A stretch of DNA of 64,000 bases from Straminergon stramineum (GCA_963920665.1 OY987266.1:23424248-23488247), one strand, 5' to 3'. Shown: positions 24,746-37,370, counted from the first letter of the stretch. Made by a program: numbers and translations. The notes: generated by a model not told the origin, from the letters alone.

Positions 24746-24883
24746 TAAAGGCTGAACCTGTCTCTTGCTTCAACAGGAACTGCAATGCTCATTTGAACTT
24801 ACTTCCTCATGGCACATGGCATGTTTCAGAGTGACAAAAATTGGGACTTTCAAGTACACACGGCAGCCCAGGCCTCGAAATTA
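24746..24883 (+). repeat. Duplicated segment, copy 2
   Basis: Diverged direct copy of 22267-22443, with the same order of AAGGCTGAACC, GGCACATGGCATGTT, GGGACTTTCAAGT and CCTCGAAATTAA. Confidence 0.65.
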
Positions 24884-25943
24884 AAATAAAAAACAGGCGA
24901 CGTGGGGGCTGCGTCCTTGACAAATTAAAAGATTGGGGTGTCTGGACGGCCGGACAGACATGGAGCAACCAAAGTGTTTCACGGGTGGGGTGCCAATTTC
25001 TAGAGAATTTGTGATTTGAATTGTACGTTATTACAAGCTTTGGTCAGGCCCAGCACTATTATATTACATTACATTGCAATTGCAGGTACGGTGCTCAGTG
25101 CTTACTCTAACTTACCTTCTTTTGGAGACTGGCAAAGGGGAGCATGATAAACCTGGATGCTGCAATTGGACAACAAGAGCTGGAGTGCACAGTGACAAGG
25201 AGGGATGGGGGCCAATGATCCAAAGCAATCAGGGCCAGGTGAAGACTACTGTAGCTACTGGAGGCCATGGGTTCCGCCAAAAAATAATTCTAAGAAGTAC
25301 ATTGAAGGACAAGGCTTGAGAAGTTTTATTGGATGGCGACAAAATAAAAAAGAATCATACAAAACGGTTTCTATGTTTAGAATGTGTCAAACCTTTCTTT
25401 CCGGAAAAGTTCAACCCCTAAAGGACCGGGGGGGTGTTTGAGCATTAATAGCTCTTGTTTTTTCTTGACTAGCTCTTGTAACAAGTATAATACCTCATAT
25501 ATGTGGAATACTTGTGATGATCGCCACCATTGAAACGAAAGAAGACTTGTGTAGCTTTCCTATGGAAAAAAGATCCTTAAAATTGCACAATTTTCAAGAA
25601 AATGCCATTGTTGACAGGATTGGTGAAAGATGTTTGGTGGTGCGGAACTTTGTTTGTATGCTGAAATCGGAACGGTCTAAAGTGATCCAAAAACTTTGAT
25701 CATCATGATTGAGATGTGTTGTTTTTTTCAAATCATTTTTGAGTTGTGGAAAAAACGAGATGAGGATGTGAAGTGACAACCCAAAGAGCCTTTTCCATTT
25801 TCAAAAAATTCACCAAAAAACGCTCTCTCAATTAGTTTTTGATTGGATTGCACCGATGGATTCAATGGAAAAAATCATGTAGGGTCTCTTTGTTGTTCAT
25901 GAATTGTTAGTGAGGTTTACATTTTGAATTTTCTACAAGTGTA
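24884..25943. other. Spacer, no gene recognised
   Basis: GC-richer at the left (to about 25310), then AT-rich. Overlapping ORFs at 25074-25441 have no motif I can name. Confidence 0.4.
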
Positions 25944-25954
25944 GTTGTAGAAGC

Positions 25955-27123
25955 AGGGTTGCTATTTTGTGAGCCTGTGAGCATACATACAACTTTTTAA
26001 AGATCCCATCTAAAATTTTGGTTAAAATTTCCTATTTTTAATAAATTTTATTAATACCTATTACCGTGGTCCCTTGAACAACCTTGATGTGCCATTCATT
26101 GGACTCCACTAGATTTTAAGAAGAAAAAAATTGATAATTAATTAGGATTCTTTTGAAATCAAATATGGTTGTTCCATTGAAAATTAGTTTTTTATGATCG
26201 CCCCCCTCTTGCTACTTGGTACCCCTCGGCCCCGAGGGAAGCCCTCCCATCATGAATTTTGAAAAACAAACAAAAACAAAATTTTCTTTTTCTTTTTCTT
26301 TTTCAAAATTTTCCTTGGGTGGGTGGCTCCCCTCAACACCGAGAGGTACCAAGCACTACGAGCAGAGTGATTAATCAAACAACAATTTGATCAAAATAGA
26401 AGAGTTTGATACCAGAGAGGTTCTACAAAAAGACAATGATCAACTAATCAACATTTGGGTGAAACTAAGTTCATTCCCTACACAAATAATCCCTATCAAC
26501 CAAATATTTTCTTAAAATCTTAACAATCTTAACAATATTTTTCTAAAATGTTAACAAGTCTAATTACCAACACATTAAGACATAAGCGAAGGTACTACCC
26601 CCAACGGTCTTAAGAAGATCCATGCTATTATAAGATAGTAATCAACAAAAATGAAACTTCGTGAGGCTAAGTTCTTTTGACACATGTAATGAAATTTTAT
26701 TAATAATTTTTTTAAAATCTTTAAAAATTCAATAATAGCAAATCAAGAAAAAATTATTGGTGTGTTCCCATTGACCTCAGGAGGGCCCATGTTCTTATAG
26801 GACAATGATCAACCAATATTCTAAGCAAACTTATTTCCATCTCCATTCATCTTTCACATCAATTGGATTCTTCGTCTTCATAATGTATACTACTAAATAA
26901 GATTCAAAGTTAGAATTTTCATTTGAATTCTATATACCCAAGGTAGTAGGTACTGAAATTTACCACAAATAATAAATTTTGATCCAAATTTTAAGATGGA
27001 ATCTATTTTTTGAAATATTAATAAGTTTCCAATGCTTTTTCAAATGTATGAGCTCAACGCTCACATAATCCCTACTCAACGCTCATAGGCTCATGCTCAC
27101 AGGCTCACAAAATAGCACCGTTG
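25955..27123. mobile_element. Mutator-like non-autonomous element with 11-bp target duplication
   Basis: The inverted termini share GCTATTTTGTGAGCCTGTGA plus GCAT, read at 25966 on the plus strand and at 27114 on the minus strand. Outside them, GTTGTAGAAGC is repeated exactly at 25944-25954 and 27124-27134. An 11-bp target duplication is typical of Mutator-like elements (9-11 bp). The 1,169-bp body has no transposase. A smaller palindromic element (26212-26350) is nested in it. A relative is at 51912-52150. Confidence 0.7.
26212..26350. mobile_element. Palindromic foldback element nested in the Mutator-like element
   Basis: The left arm GCTACTTGGTACCCCTCGG is mirrored on the other strand by GTGCTTGGTACCTCTCGG; inward, both arms carry AATTTTGAAAAA-type sequence. 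A TTTCTTTTTC repeat lies near the centre. Confidence 0.55.
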
Positions 27124-27533
27124 GTTGTAGAAGCCATGTGGTGGCCTTATAGTCCTTTAGGAGTTAATTCTAAACCCGTATTGTCCCAAGGCCATTCTTT
27201 TGTCAAAAAACACTCAAAACTACTCATTTCAATGCAAACAAAAAAAATTCAATAGTTGTTCCTTGTGCATAATTATCCAAAGGTAGGATCTTGCAGAAAA
27301 CTAGTATGAGAATGTTTGAAAGAAATTTCCGAAACTTTGATCATATCTTGATTTAAAAATTTTGTACTACATATTGTGAATATAAATATTTTAATGTTGA
27401 AAAATTGAGTTGAGAATTTGGAAAAAAAAAATTTAAAACAACCCTGTGGTCTTCATTCTTTAAAAAATTGTGAAATTGAAGTAGGTACTAGATAGAAGGA
27501 AAAACTATAAATTATTGTTGATAGCTCTAAGAT

Positions 27534-28816
27534 TGTCGCGCCCCTTAGTGATACTTACTACCTTAAGCTCACTTTCCAAGCACTTAACACTTTAGTGCCA
27601 CCAAGGTTCACGCTCTCCTAACACTGCACATGCCACGCACCCACAATGTTAGGTTCCAACTCAAGTCATGGGGTTCCCCATTCCTCCGTGACTCCCAATC
27701 CTTTCCTTCCGACACTTAACTCCTACAAGACACCGGGCATGTCATTTGATGACATGGGGCGGAACTTCCATTAATGTCCAAGCACTCAATGGAGGCACTA
27801 CTCCCCTCCGGTGCTAAACGCCTTTGCATGGGACCCAACTTCCCACTAGGCCCAACCCAACTCATTTCGGGACTCACCAAACAGGACTCACACCATAGCC
27901 TAGTGTGGAGTGGGACACCATCCAACCAGTATCAAGGAGTGCACAAGCACTCCACGGTAACACACAAGTGGTGGTGAGGCTCCAACACTAACCTCACCAC
28001 CCGGGGCCACTTAGGCTCACCATGGCACCATCCGGGAGTGAGGAAGGAGACCACCCCTCCTCATAATACTCTCTGTGGAATTCGGCAGCCCCCCCATACT
28101 AGAGGTTACCAGGAACCCCCAAGATGCACCCCATCTTGGAAGACCACCCATTTCCAAGTGGTATCCCCAAACCGGACCCCCCAAAGACTCCCGATTTTCC
28201 CATCGGGATAACTTTTAGCTCTGAGATCTAAATCCCAAGTGTGAGCCCATTTTCGTGATCTAAATTTTCCATAGATCACCGTTCACTATTCACTATCCCC
28301 AATATAACAAGTATTGAGGAAGTTATGGCCCTCCAAAGGTATGGGTCCCTCGAGAGGTGTAGTTCTCCGGGACTCCACCCTCTTTGGATGCCCATAACTT
28401 TTAGCTCACAGCTCATATCCTCATGAGCCTTATCATTCTAGAAATCTTGTCTCCTTGGATTTCCAATGATATGCGGCATGCCCTATTTGTCTCAAAGGAA
28501 CCCTCCCAAACCTTGTTTCCCACGTACCTATGCCTCGGGACGCGGAAGGGACACTGCCAACTTTGAGGAGCCATATCTTTTGACTCCCAACTCGGATTCT
28601 TGCGTTCTTTGGACCCATGGACGCGTCTTCTTACAAGCTTTCTAAGCATGTGTGACATGCCCCAAAATTCATCCGGATCAGAGCGCTACATTGCTCTGAT
28701 CGCTCGGGACTCCTAGTCCCCCTCACCTCATCTCTTGCAAGGCTTGGGGAGTCACCTCCAACATCCCCCTTGCTCACCAAGGTGGCCGGGCACGCCTCTT
28801 GATGAGGGTCGTGACA
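27534..28816. mobile_element. Solo LTR of an LTR retrotransposon, copy 1
   Basis: The 1,283-bp segment begins TGTCGCGCCCC and ends GGTCGTGACA, the TG..CA ends of an LTR, and is flanked by the exact 5-bp duplication AAGAT (27529-27533 and 28817-28821). A second copy lies at 61243-62562. No gag-pol sequence is next to it, so internal DNA was most likely removed by LTR-LTR recombination. It is GC-richer than its surroundings. The LTR strand cannot be assigned with certainty because no primer-binding site is present. Confidence 0.8.
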
Positions 28817-28821
28817 AAGAT

Positions 28822-31800
28822 GGAATTGAAGCACGCTAATCCCAACAATGAGATTGTTATAGAAAGAAAACTAAACCTTGCACAATTCTCTTTTTTGAAA
28901 AATTATTTAAATTAAGTTCAAAAATGAATCTAATGCATTCTTTTCTCAAGAATTTGTTAAAATTGCCTCCAAAACAAGAGCCTTCATGACTTTCACATCA
29001 CTTATCCAAATGGAATGAATCAAACCTTTCTACATAGACAAAAATATAATCTATAAGAAATAAATTTTTAAATAAAACTATTTTAAGTTTTTGGAGATTT
29101 TCTTGCTACTTGCCCTCACCTATTTGGGACTCATAGTGATATAACTTTTGTTCTTGAGCACAAATTGAATGAAAAAATATATTTTCATCAAAACTTATCA
29201 ATTTTCCTATCATGAAAGAAATTCTCAAAAAATCTTGCGAAAAATTGATATTATAGGTACATGCCCCAACCTTCAAGAGTCCCCTTGGGTGAAAGAAGAG
29301 ACATTCAAATTTAAAACAAAATATGAATGCAAACACATCACAAGCACGCAAAAATGCAATTTTTTATCCATTGATTTTTATGAAGATTCATATGTTAGTT
29401 CTACAACATTTGTACCATATAGCTTTTGAAAAAAAAATCTTTGCAAATATTCTATAATTCAAAGAGTACTTGTAGGTTTGGTCTTAGAAAATAACTTTTT
29501 CACTTTAAAAAATGACCCTTCAAATACTAACTTGAATAAAATAGTAAAAAGTAAAATCTACAAAAATCAATGTGATTAAAACTTAACATTTTGAACTTAA
29601 AAAAAATTCTTGTGAAAATCACAAATTTTCAATTTTTAGCTTCAAATTTTATTAGAAAAATATTGATTTGTGTACTAGTTGATCTAACCATATGAATATA
29701 ATTTGTGGATCATATTATACAATATTTGCTTGAGAATCATCATTGAATTATTATATTAAGTCGAATTTCATAATACATCTTCCCAATTTTGGAAATTTAG
29801 ACTACCCCTTGGTCCCAAAGGGGTTATATACTTGAATTTTACATTTCAATGTATGTTCAAGTTTGTTTACTACATTGGTATACACTAACCGAAGTCCTTA
29901 AAGTGATAAGCCTCTTCATATCACTCCCAAGCTTAATTTGCCCTACATTCACCATTTGCGCAGCATATAGAGCATGCATTTCTATTTAAGTTCTTCTTTT
30001 CTTGAATAATGAATGTTAACTTTTTAGAAAAGAAGGAAAGTGAAACATGATCAAATGGATTTGAAAAGCTCTATAAAAGGATCTAGTATGGTTAATTAAT
30101 GTAAAAGAGAAGAATTGAAATGTAGAAATTTAATACTTATGAACATAGTGTTAAGATAAAATGAAAAGCTATGGTAGACAACATTCAACCTTGAGATGGA
30201 TGAAAAGAGAAGGGGCAATGTTGCACACAAGAAAAATTATAAAAATAAAAATCCAGGAATGTTCAATTAGGTAGAAATGTGGTAATGAATGTTCTATTTA
30301 TAATGTTCCATTTTCAATAAGTGGCAGATGTGCAATTTAAATTCAAGAATATCACTTTTGGAATACATCATGCTCCATTTATAAAACTATGTCATGTGAT
30401 TACTCTACCACTTGTGAACTAAAATAATGACTTACTAGCTTTCACTTTGAGTAGAAATTATAACTAAATGTTGAGTATTCCAGAAATTATGCAACCTCTT
30501 GTGTTCCGACTACATGATCATTCTAGTTTCACCGAAACTTCATCTGTTTCACCAACCAACTCCAATTTCAATTCTCATGGTAAAGGGTCACTTGTTGGAC
30601 CACTATGTTTTTACTAGTAGTTATTGAAGTTTTGATATAATATTTTCCTTTGAACAAATTAGATCTACAATATTCTTTTGTTGTACAATCTAAACTCTAT
30701 AAAATAATATCAAATGTTTTCATACAACATTACTTCTATACAATTTAGTGAAGCACTATATTTCTATATTCATCCATCTTTTGAACCAAAAATACTTTGA
30801 AATTATATTTATTCACTTTTTTTTATCCAAATTAGGTGACTTCATCCACATTTTTATTAGATATAGAAAAATTTGGTGAAAAAAGACTACTTCCACTCTA
30901 CAAAAAGTAGAGATTTATTTTGAAATGGTGCAATCTAGGCTGATGGTGCCAAAAAAAACGGGTAGGCTATAACTACAATAGAACTAGCACTTAATATTGT
31001 GATACTTTGAGACTTTTTCATTATTATATTATAGAAGTCTATAATCATGTAAACAAGTAGTGAACAAGCATATGCATCACATTGCATATGTGGGTTTTTA
31101 TTTCACACCTTTGATTATGATTGCCTCCATATGATTCTCCCTTTGTGGAAGTCTACTTTCATTGTTCTACACTAAAGTGCATACCTCTATAATAGAATCC
31201 TCTATCATTTCTTATCAAATAATTAATGTTTGATGTTCATGTTGTTTGTGAAACTTGAAAAATATATAGGTTGAAGAAGATGACTAGCCATCCATAACTA
31301 GATAATCAAATAACTTTTGAGAACTCTACATACTTGTTATTTTATGTGGTATTTGTATTGTTGTCAACTTCCTACTAGTAATTCACAATATGTTTTGGGT
31401 GAATTTCTTTTCATAAGCCTAAATTATGAATTATAGATATCATAGTTTGAAGTCACCTTCACCAAAAAATAATTAAATTTTTTGAATTGAATGGTTTTGG
31501 AAATTAATACATATCTTTCCTGAATCCAAAAAGAAAATTAAATATTAAAAAAATCAAAATTTTGGAAAAGATATATGTACTATGCAATTGATCCTAGGAT
31601 ATGTTAGTCTATTAGGGAACAAAAAAAAATTCATTCCTCTAACTTTACAACTAAAAAGAGACACTTTGAAAAACAAAAAGTTCATTGAAAACCATGACAA
31701 TTACTTTCTTTTGCAATGAAGAAAACTATTCAACTTCCAGGATTATTTGAAAGGTTGCCAAAAGTTAAGATAAGCAACTTCATAATTTATGAATATCTTA

Positions 31801-32990
31801 TTAATAAAATTGAACTGTTGAACCAATCCTTTCAATTTTAAATAATTATTCAACAAAAAAGTACCAAAAGGTGACCTCAAGCCTCAATATACCTTAAAAA
31901 TGCAAAATGAAAGTGAAAAATATTATATTTACTTTTATCTCAAACTTAGAAGGTTGTTGAAACTATAGTAACATTCTATACATTTTGAATGTATCGAGAT
32001 GTTTGTACTTTTACTAAACTTAAAAAATACAAACTTGATATAAGGTAGGCCTAAAATATGTGTGGCAATTTTCAAAAGTTTAATTTTTTTCTCAAAAGAA
32101 TTTCACTCCAATTTAAATTGTAAAAAGAAATAGATGCATAAGGATTGCTACATTTATTAGATGTCTAGTTTATATCATCTTCATGTAGTTTTAGGGGAAC
32201 ACATGTCATGTTACTATCTTACTAGGGTACAAATTTGTGCCAAGTCTAACTAAGCAATTGTTGAATTATAAGATGAAATGTGTTTTTTGACTCAACATAA
32301 GAAGCTAAATTTTTTTGTTTTGATTAATTTTCTTAATGCAAACCATAACATCATATAGCTAACTTCTTGAATTATATTGTAAAAGACACCACTAATAGTA
32401 AGATATTTACCTTGAAACTTTGCAAAATGGATTTTTACATCTATACACTGGACTATATACATAAATAGATCATCTTTAAAAAAAAATATAGAAAAATATA
32501 GTTGTCTTACAATGTGTACAAGCTCATACCTTGCTTTGAAACTTAATTGAAAATCCATGGAAAAAAATTCAAGAAAAAAACTTAATATAAAAATCTTTTC
32601 TTGTTGCCCGAGTTGCTCATGTTGAGAATAAAAAGACAAAATTAGACATCACTTTGTAACATCTGAATCAAATTTTATGAAATTTATCTTGCATCCAAGA
32701 CAATACTTGTAAGCATCTATGTAAACATTTCAATTGTACAATCAAAAAATTGAAATTGAAATTCCTTACCCTAATTGATTAAAGCCTAAAAAATACGCTT
32801 TAGTCATTCAAAGCTTAAAACTCAACAATTCTCACTGTGACATGGTGTAAGTATTTAGGGTTGGTGCCAATATCCAATAATTTATAAAGTTTTTGAGAAC
32901 TTTGTTGGTTTTCAATTTATATTAAGAAGTAAGGTGTAAACTCTTAAAAGCCACACTTTTGAGGCTCCATTGTCACGGTGGTAAAATGAA
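28822..32990. other. AT-rich spacer, no gene recognised
   Basis: Long AT-rich stretch with many A and T runs. ORFs are short and biased to Phe, Lys, Asn and Ile. I saw no terminal repeats or RNA genes. Confidence 0.45.
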
Positions 32991-33119
32991 TTTTTTTGTT
33001 TACCCCTAAACACCCCAAGGGACCAAAAAGTGCCTCACATAGTTTCAAGTCCAATTCAAAGTGTTGTAACTTTTGCATCTGATGTCTGAATTTACTAAGA
33101 CTTATTGGAAAATTTGCGC

Positions 33120-33860
33120 TTTCTCCTCTAGTTTGTGTGGTAAATTTTTCACATCAATACAAGATAAAATGATTTTTTGGAAGCCAATCTAAGTTCTTAG
33201 GTTCAATTCGAGTTCACCAAATTGGATTTGATAGTTGCAACTTCAAGGGTTTGTTTCTCCTTCAACCAATGTTTGTTTTCAATAAAATTTGTTGGGTTCT
33301 ATTTTGTTAAATTAAGGTTATTGTTGTAAAATTTTCATGTCAATCCAAAATGTTTTGAATGTTTGGGAGCAATTCAAAGTTTAAAATACCAACTTTTTTG
33401 GATTCTAGTGAACTTTGGCGGCTTGTTTCTTATTCATACAACATTTATTTTCACTTTTTTTTTTTTTTTTTTAAAGTTATGCATACTATTCTAGTTTGTG
33501 TGGCTAAAATTTCATTTCTATCCAAGAAGTTATTAGTGACTAAGAAGCATTTTAGTAGAAGGAAGTTCAAATCTAGAGGTGCTTTTTGTAACTTTTCTTG
33601 CTATTTTTTTACATTTCAAAGCTATTTTGCAAACTAAATGAGCCAATTGAATGATATTTTCTTGCACTAATGTGTTTCTATGCTAGTTTTAAATCACTTT
33701 ATAGTTTAAAGTTTTTCATTTGAGAAGGTTTAGAAATCGAATTTCACCTCTAAATGTGTTTCTAGGAAAATTTTAGTATCCTTTTTTCAACCCTAAAACA
33801 TTATAATCTTGCAGTCTATGTGGCTTAATTATTCCAAATTTGATTCATGTCATCTTCAAC
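33120..33860. repeat. Degenerate tandem repeat, period roughly 165-190 bp
   Basis: Variants of 'CTAGTTTGTGTGGYTAAA' followed by 'CAATCCAAGA..' and 'GGAAGCCAATTCAAAGTT' recur near 33127, 33320, 33490 and 33818. The spacing is uneven and the copies strongly diverged. Could be an internal repeat of an old transposon. Confidence 0.35.
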
Positions 33861-34239
33861 ATGTACACACAAGATTGTGGGCTTGAAATTTCTATACCTT
33901 AATGGCATTTAGATCTATAACACTTCAATAGCAATGATGTTTGCAAACCCCTTAAGGCCTTAGGCTTAATACCAAATTATTAGCAATTTGAAGGATTGAA
34001 TTTTATGAGACTCATTGAATAATTATTATTTCCACAATCCTCACCAACATGTGAAAAATTGAGCAGAACAATTGTATGGCATAAGGAGCATCTCCTCCTC
34101 AAATGCACCAATCGCCCTTAAACATCATTGTCACTCTGGATACATCTCCAAAATCTATCTATCTATGTGGAAGAAACAATTTTGAAACCTCTGCCAAAAT
34201 AAAATTTTGACCCTTCATAACTTTTGTATACAATATCCA

Positions 34240-34695
34240 AATGTTGTATTATTTGGGCAAGATGTTAAAATGGTCATACGAAGTGGGTCCTGCAAGGTGA
34301 AATTTGAGTTTTGCTCATTGAATTTTGTATTTTGCAAGACAATTGTAAAAATGTCCCCTCTATTTTGTGTTGCATTAATTCTATGTTTTTCACTGCTCTT
34401 TGGGGGCTCTAATTCCATATTTGAATCCAAAGTTTCCAAATTTTATTATGGGTGGCAAATAAAAAAATTCCATGTTCTTCCGAAAGGTAGATTTATCCTA
34501 CAAGGCCTACTTTGTTTCACCACTATGACGTCCCATTGCATTCTATAGTGCCCTTGGAACTTCTTTTCACTATAGGATGCTAAACTAGTCTTATGAAGTG
34601 GGACGAGCAGAGTGAATTTTTTGTTTTGTGGGGTAAATTTAAAAAATAGTCCCCCTATTCTATGCCGTGTAAATCCTAAGTCTTTCATAGACACA
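34240..34695 (+). repeat. Diverged direct duplication, offset about 320 bp
   Basis: GATGTTAAAATGGTCATACG with AAGTGGG, GAAATTTGAG and TGTCCCCTCTATT near 34260-34390 is matched by GATGCTAAACTAGTCTTATG with AAGTGGG, GTGAATTTTT and AGTCCCCCTATT near 34577-34690. The segment between, with TGGCAAATAAAAAAATTCC (34452), resembles 35538 and more weakly 63055. Confidence 0.45.
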
Positions 34696-35034
34696 CATAC
34701 ACACTCTTTAGTTCAAAGCCTCTATGGTAGAACCACCCATAACCAACAAAGCCCCATGGTCAATAGAGAGATGATTGATAACTAATCAATAGTATCTTGG
34801 TTTCCCACCATCTTCTAGCCATCATTGTTATGACACATGTGCTTTGTTTTGAAAGCCAAATTAGTCTTTAGATGAGTAGTGATAGAAGAATCTATGTGTT
34901 GGGGAAGGATGCAAGCCAATTTTTTGCCAATTGAATTCATAACAATTTGAATTTGAGGAAAAAAATTATGAAAATTTGACAATGCCCATCATTTCTATCT
35001 CTCTAAAGGGCAAAGAATTACCAATGCCTTCTAA

Positions 35035-35435
35035 GGTAGTCTGCTCTTAAAGTGACCATTTAAGAGCTGATTGCCTTTTTAGGGAAGCGAAATTTCTTGT
35101 TACAATTTTCAGTCAATTTTAGTAGGAAGAAAAATGGAATTGGCATCTAACCCAAGTTATTTCATATTTTTTGGACCTTTGTGGAATTAGTTCCGAATTT
35201 TTTATTTTTTTATTTTTTTACACAAATGAAATGGAATTTCATTGCAAAGAAGGAAAGGTACAAGCTAGCCAGCGACAAGTGGCCTGGCTAGTTACAAATT
35301 TTAGAAGTTGAAATGCAATTGTCATTGAAAGCGACCACCTCCTTAAATGTGCACTTTTGGTACATTGAAGAAAGAAAAATGTACCTCTGTATCATGATTG
35401 CTTTTAGAGCATGGGCCCTTTTAGAGCAGACTACC
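35035..35435. mobile_element. Inserted TIR element (PIF/Harbinger-like candidate)
   Basis: The termini GGTAGTCTGCTCT and AGAGCAGACTACC are a perfect 13-bp inverted repeat. The flanks are TAA on the left and TTA on the right, which would fit the TWA target of PIF/Harbinger elements, with one mismatch. It is absent from the copy at 18829-19210. It contains a LINE tail (35202-35288). No transposase inside. Confidence 0.65.
35202..35288 (-). mobile_element. LINE 3' tail (5'-truncated), copy 1
   Basis: On the minus strand it reads ...CTTTGCAATGAAATTCCATT then TCATTTGTG and an A/T-rich tail, the typical 3' end of plant LINE elements. It is flanked by TAGTTCCGAATTTT (35188-35201) and TAGTTACAAATTTT (35289-35302), a target duplication with two mismatches. 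Confidence 0.65.
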
Positions 35436-35549
35436 TTACCACTCCAGATCATGCACAAAATGCTTAAGTGTCTGGTGATGGGTGGTTCTACTCTAATTGC
35501 AAATACGAATTCCAAATTTGCAAAAAATTTCATGTGTGGCAAATAAAAA

Positions 35550-37197
35550 ATTCCTGCTCTCTCACCCGGCTGGTCTCACTTCGTCTGACGGTTTTAGCGT
35601 CCTGCCCTTTCACTTACCAACAAGAATTAGTAACTTAATATTAATAATAACTACAGTAGGCCCACTCATTAGCCCAAAGTGGCGGTTTTAGGAGTGCCTA
35701 CCTTAAATTAGTAAGTTCTAGTTCCATTTTGAATACGGGTGTCAGGACAGGATGCGATCATGTTGTTACTGAACTATGATATAGCCACGTTATTAGTAGG
35801 TTAGTAAGTTATTTGACGATGTAGTAGCTGAACAACAATTCGGGATGGATCAGGCTACCAGAGTGGCTGAGTGATGACGGAGTCCCTGTTGCGACAGACC
35901 TACTGCTAATATAGAATACCGGGCCTCTACTGTACACGGCATTCCTTTCCTAATAAAGGACGGAGGAAGAGGCCTACTTAACTTACTACCATCCGTCTTG
36001 CAAAACGGATGACTTGTCCAAGGCGGCTTGTGAAACCGCCCCACCTGTCTTGCAAAATGGATGACTTGTTTGCAAGTGCGGCTTGCAAGTCAACATTGAC
36101 TTGCAAATAGGGGTGGTTTTACAAGCTGGCTTGCAAGTCAACTTTGGCTCGCAAAACACGAAACGACAAGAGAAAGTTGTCTTTCTGCAATGATGGCGGA
36201 CGCTAAGTGTGGGAACTAAGGTAGACAAGTCTGTTACCACCCTGATTTGCAATCTGGCTATGTTGGGGCCATTTCCAAGAAAGTCAAATATTTTTCATGG
36301 ATGTGTGCTTGTTTCGTGAGTCGAACCCAAGTGGAATTATAATTTTTTGATCAAAATTGTAATTTCTATGAATTTCTGAAGTGGTCTGCCCTGAAATGAC
36401 AAAACTGTCTGTAGACTAGAGTCATAAATGTCCTCGAAACAACCTAAAACCGCCATTTCATGTATCTATTAGCATTTGGAAACTAATCAATAAAGAAGTG
36501 ACACGATACCCTAAATGACATTAATTCTTTGATTTTGTCAGAATCTGGAGCAGATTTGACTAATTTCTGGACAGATGCTTTGACGGACGGAATTGGGGTC
36601 AATTATAGAGTGACGGAATTAGGATGCAAACGGAATTGGACAGGTCCACCTGAAGCAGGTTAGCTGATCAGTCCGTGAATTCCCTTACTATTCACGTTAG
36701 ATTGCCTGATAAATAGGTTGCTGGTAGGGCACTCCTTTCCCACCCGGCTTGCAAAGTGGATGCAGTGGCATTTTGCCAGCCAAACCACCCTTGCATTTTG
36801 CAAGACGGGTGGGGATGCTCATTAATTACCATTCTCATCACTTCAGTAATGAAACCGGGGACTACTGTACAGTAGTGAAACTACTACCAGTACTACCGGT
36901 AGTAATAGGCCTGACGCCTCAGTCTACGACGGAGTTTACGAAGTAGGACAGACACGCTCCCTGGCTCCCTGGCTGGCTTCCGTCAATTTAACTTACTAAT
37001 AACTTCAGTTAACTCACCACTGTTACCAGACAGCCAGACAGGCGGACATTCATCCCAGAGGCTGCCATTGCTCCCCACAAATGTCGTGCATGGCCGACAC
37101 GTCCACTGTCCCAGGAAACGGAGAAATCTCAGTGAGAGGCAAACCAGCCAATCCCGAATTATTATTATTATGATTATGATTAGTATTATTATGCCGG
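35550..37197. other. GC-richer region with repeated CTTGCAAA words
   Basis: Between about 35990 and 36260 the words CTTGCAAA and GACTTGCAA recur on both strands, and CCGTCTTGCAAAA at 35994 is mirrored by TTTTGCAAGACGG at about 36796, suggesting the ends of an old inverted-repeat element of about 0.8 kb. No gene recognised. Confidence 0.35.
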
Positions 37198-37212
37198 GAT
37201 TCTCTGCATTTT

Positions 37213-37370
37213 TTATTTTTTATTTTTGACACAAATGAAACGGAATTTCATTGCAAAGAAGGAAAGGTACAAGCCAGCCAGCCTCAAGTGGCCTAGCCAG
37301 GGACAACACGACAAGGACAACACAAACAAGACGGACCAAACAAGGAGCGAAGACGCCAGGGCGCAGCACA
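37213..37370 (-). mobile_element. LINE 3' tail with 15-bp target duplication, copy 2
   Basis: A 158-bp insertion whose minus strand ends in GCAATGAAATTCCGTTTCAT TTGTGTC and an A-rich tail. It is flanked by the exact direct repeat GATTCTCTGCATTTT at 37198-37212 and 37371-37385. This is the signature of target-primed reverse transcription by a LINE. Only the last part of the element is present, without reverse transcriptase. Confidence 0.85.

Larger units (their letters stand above)
34727..35491. mobile_element. TIR element interrupted by two nested insertions
   Basis: The ends GTAGAACCACCCATAACCAA and, on the other strand, GTAGAACCACCCATCACCAG are inverted repeats, and the body aligns with the uninterrupted 382-bp copy at 18829-19210. 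Homology breaks at about 35033 and resumes at about 35438, defining the inserted element. Confidence 0.75.
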
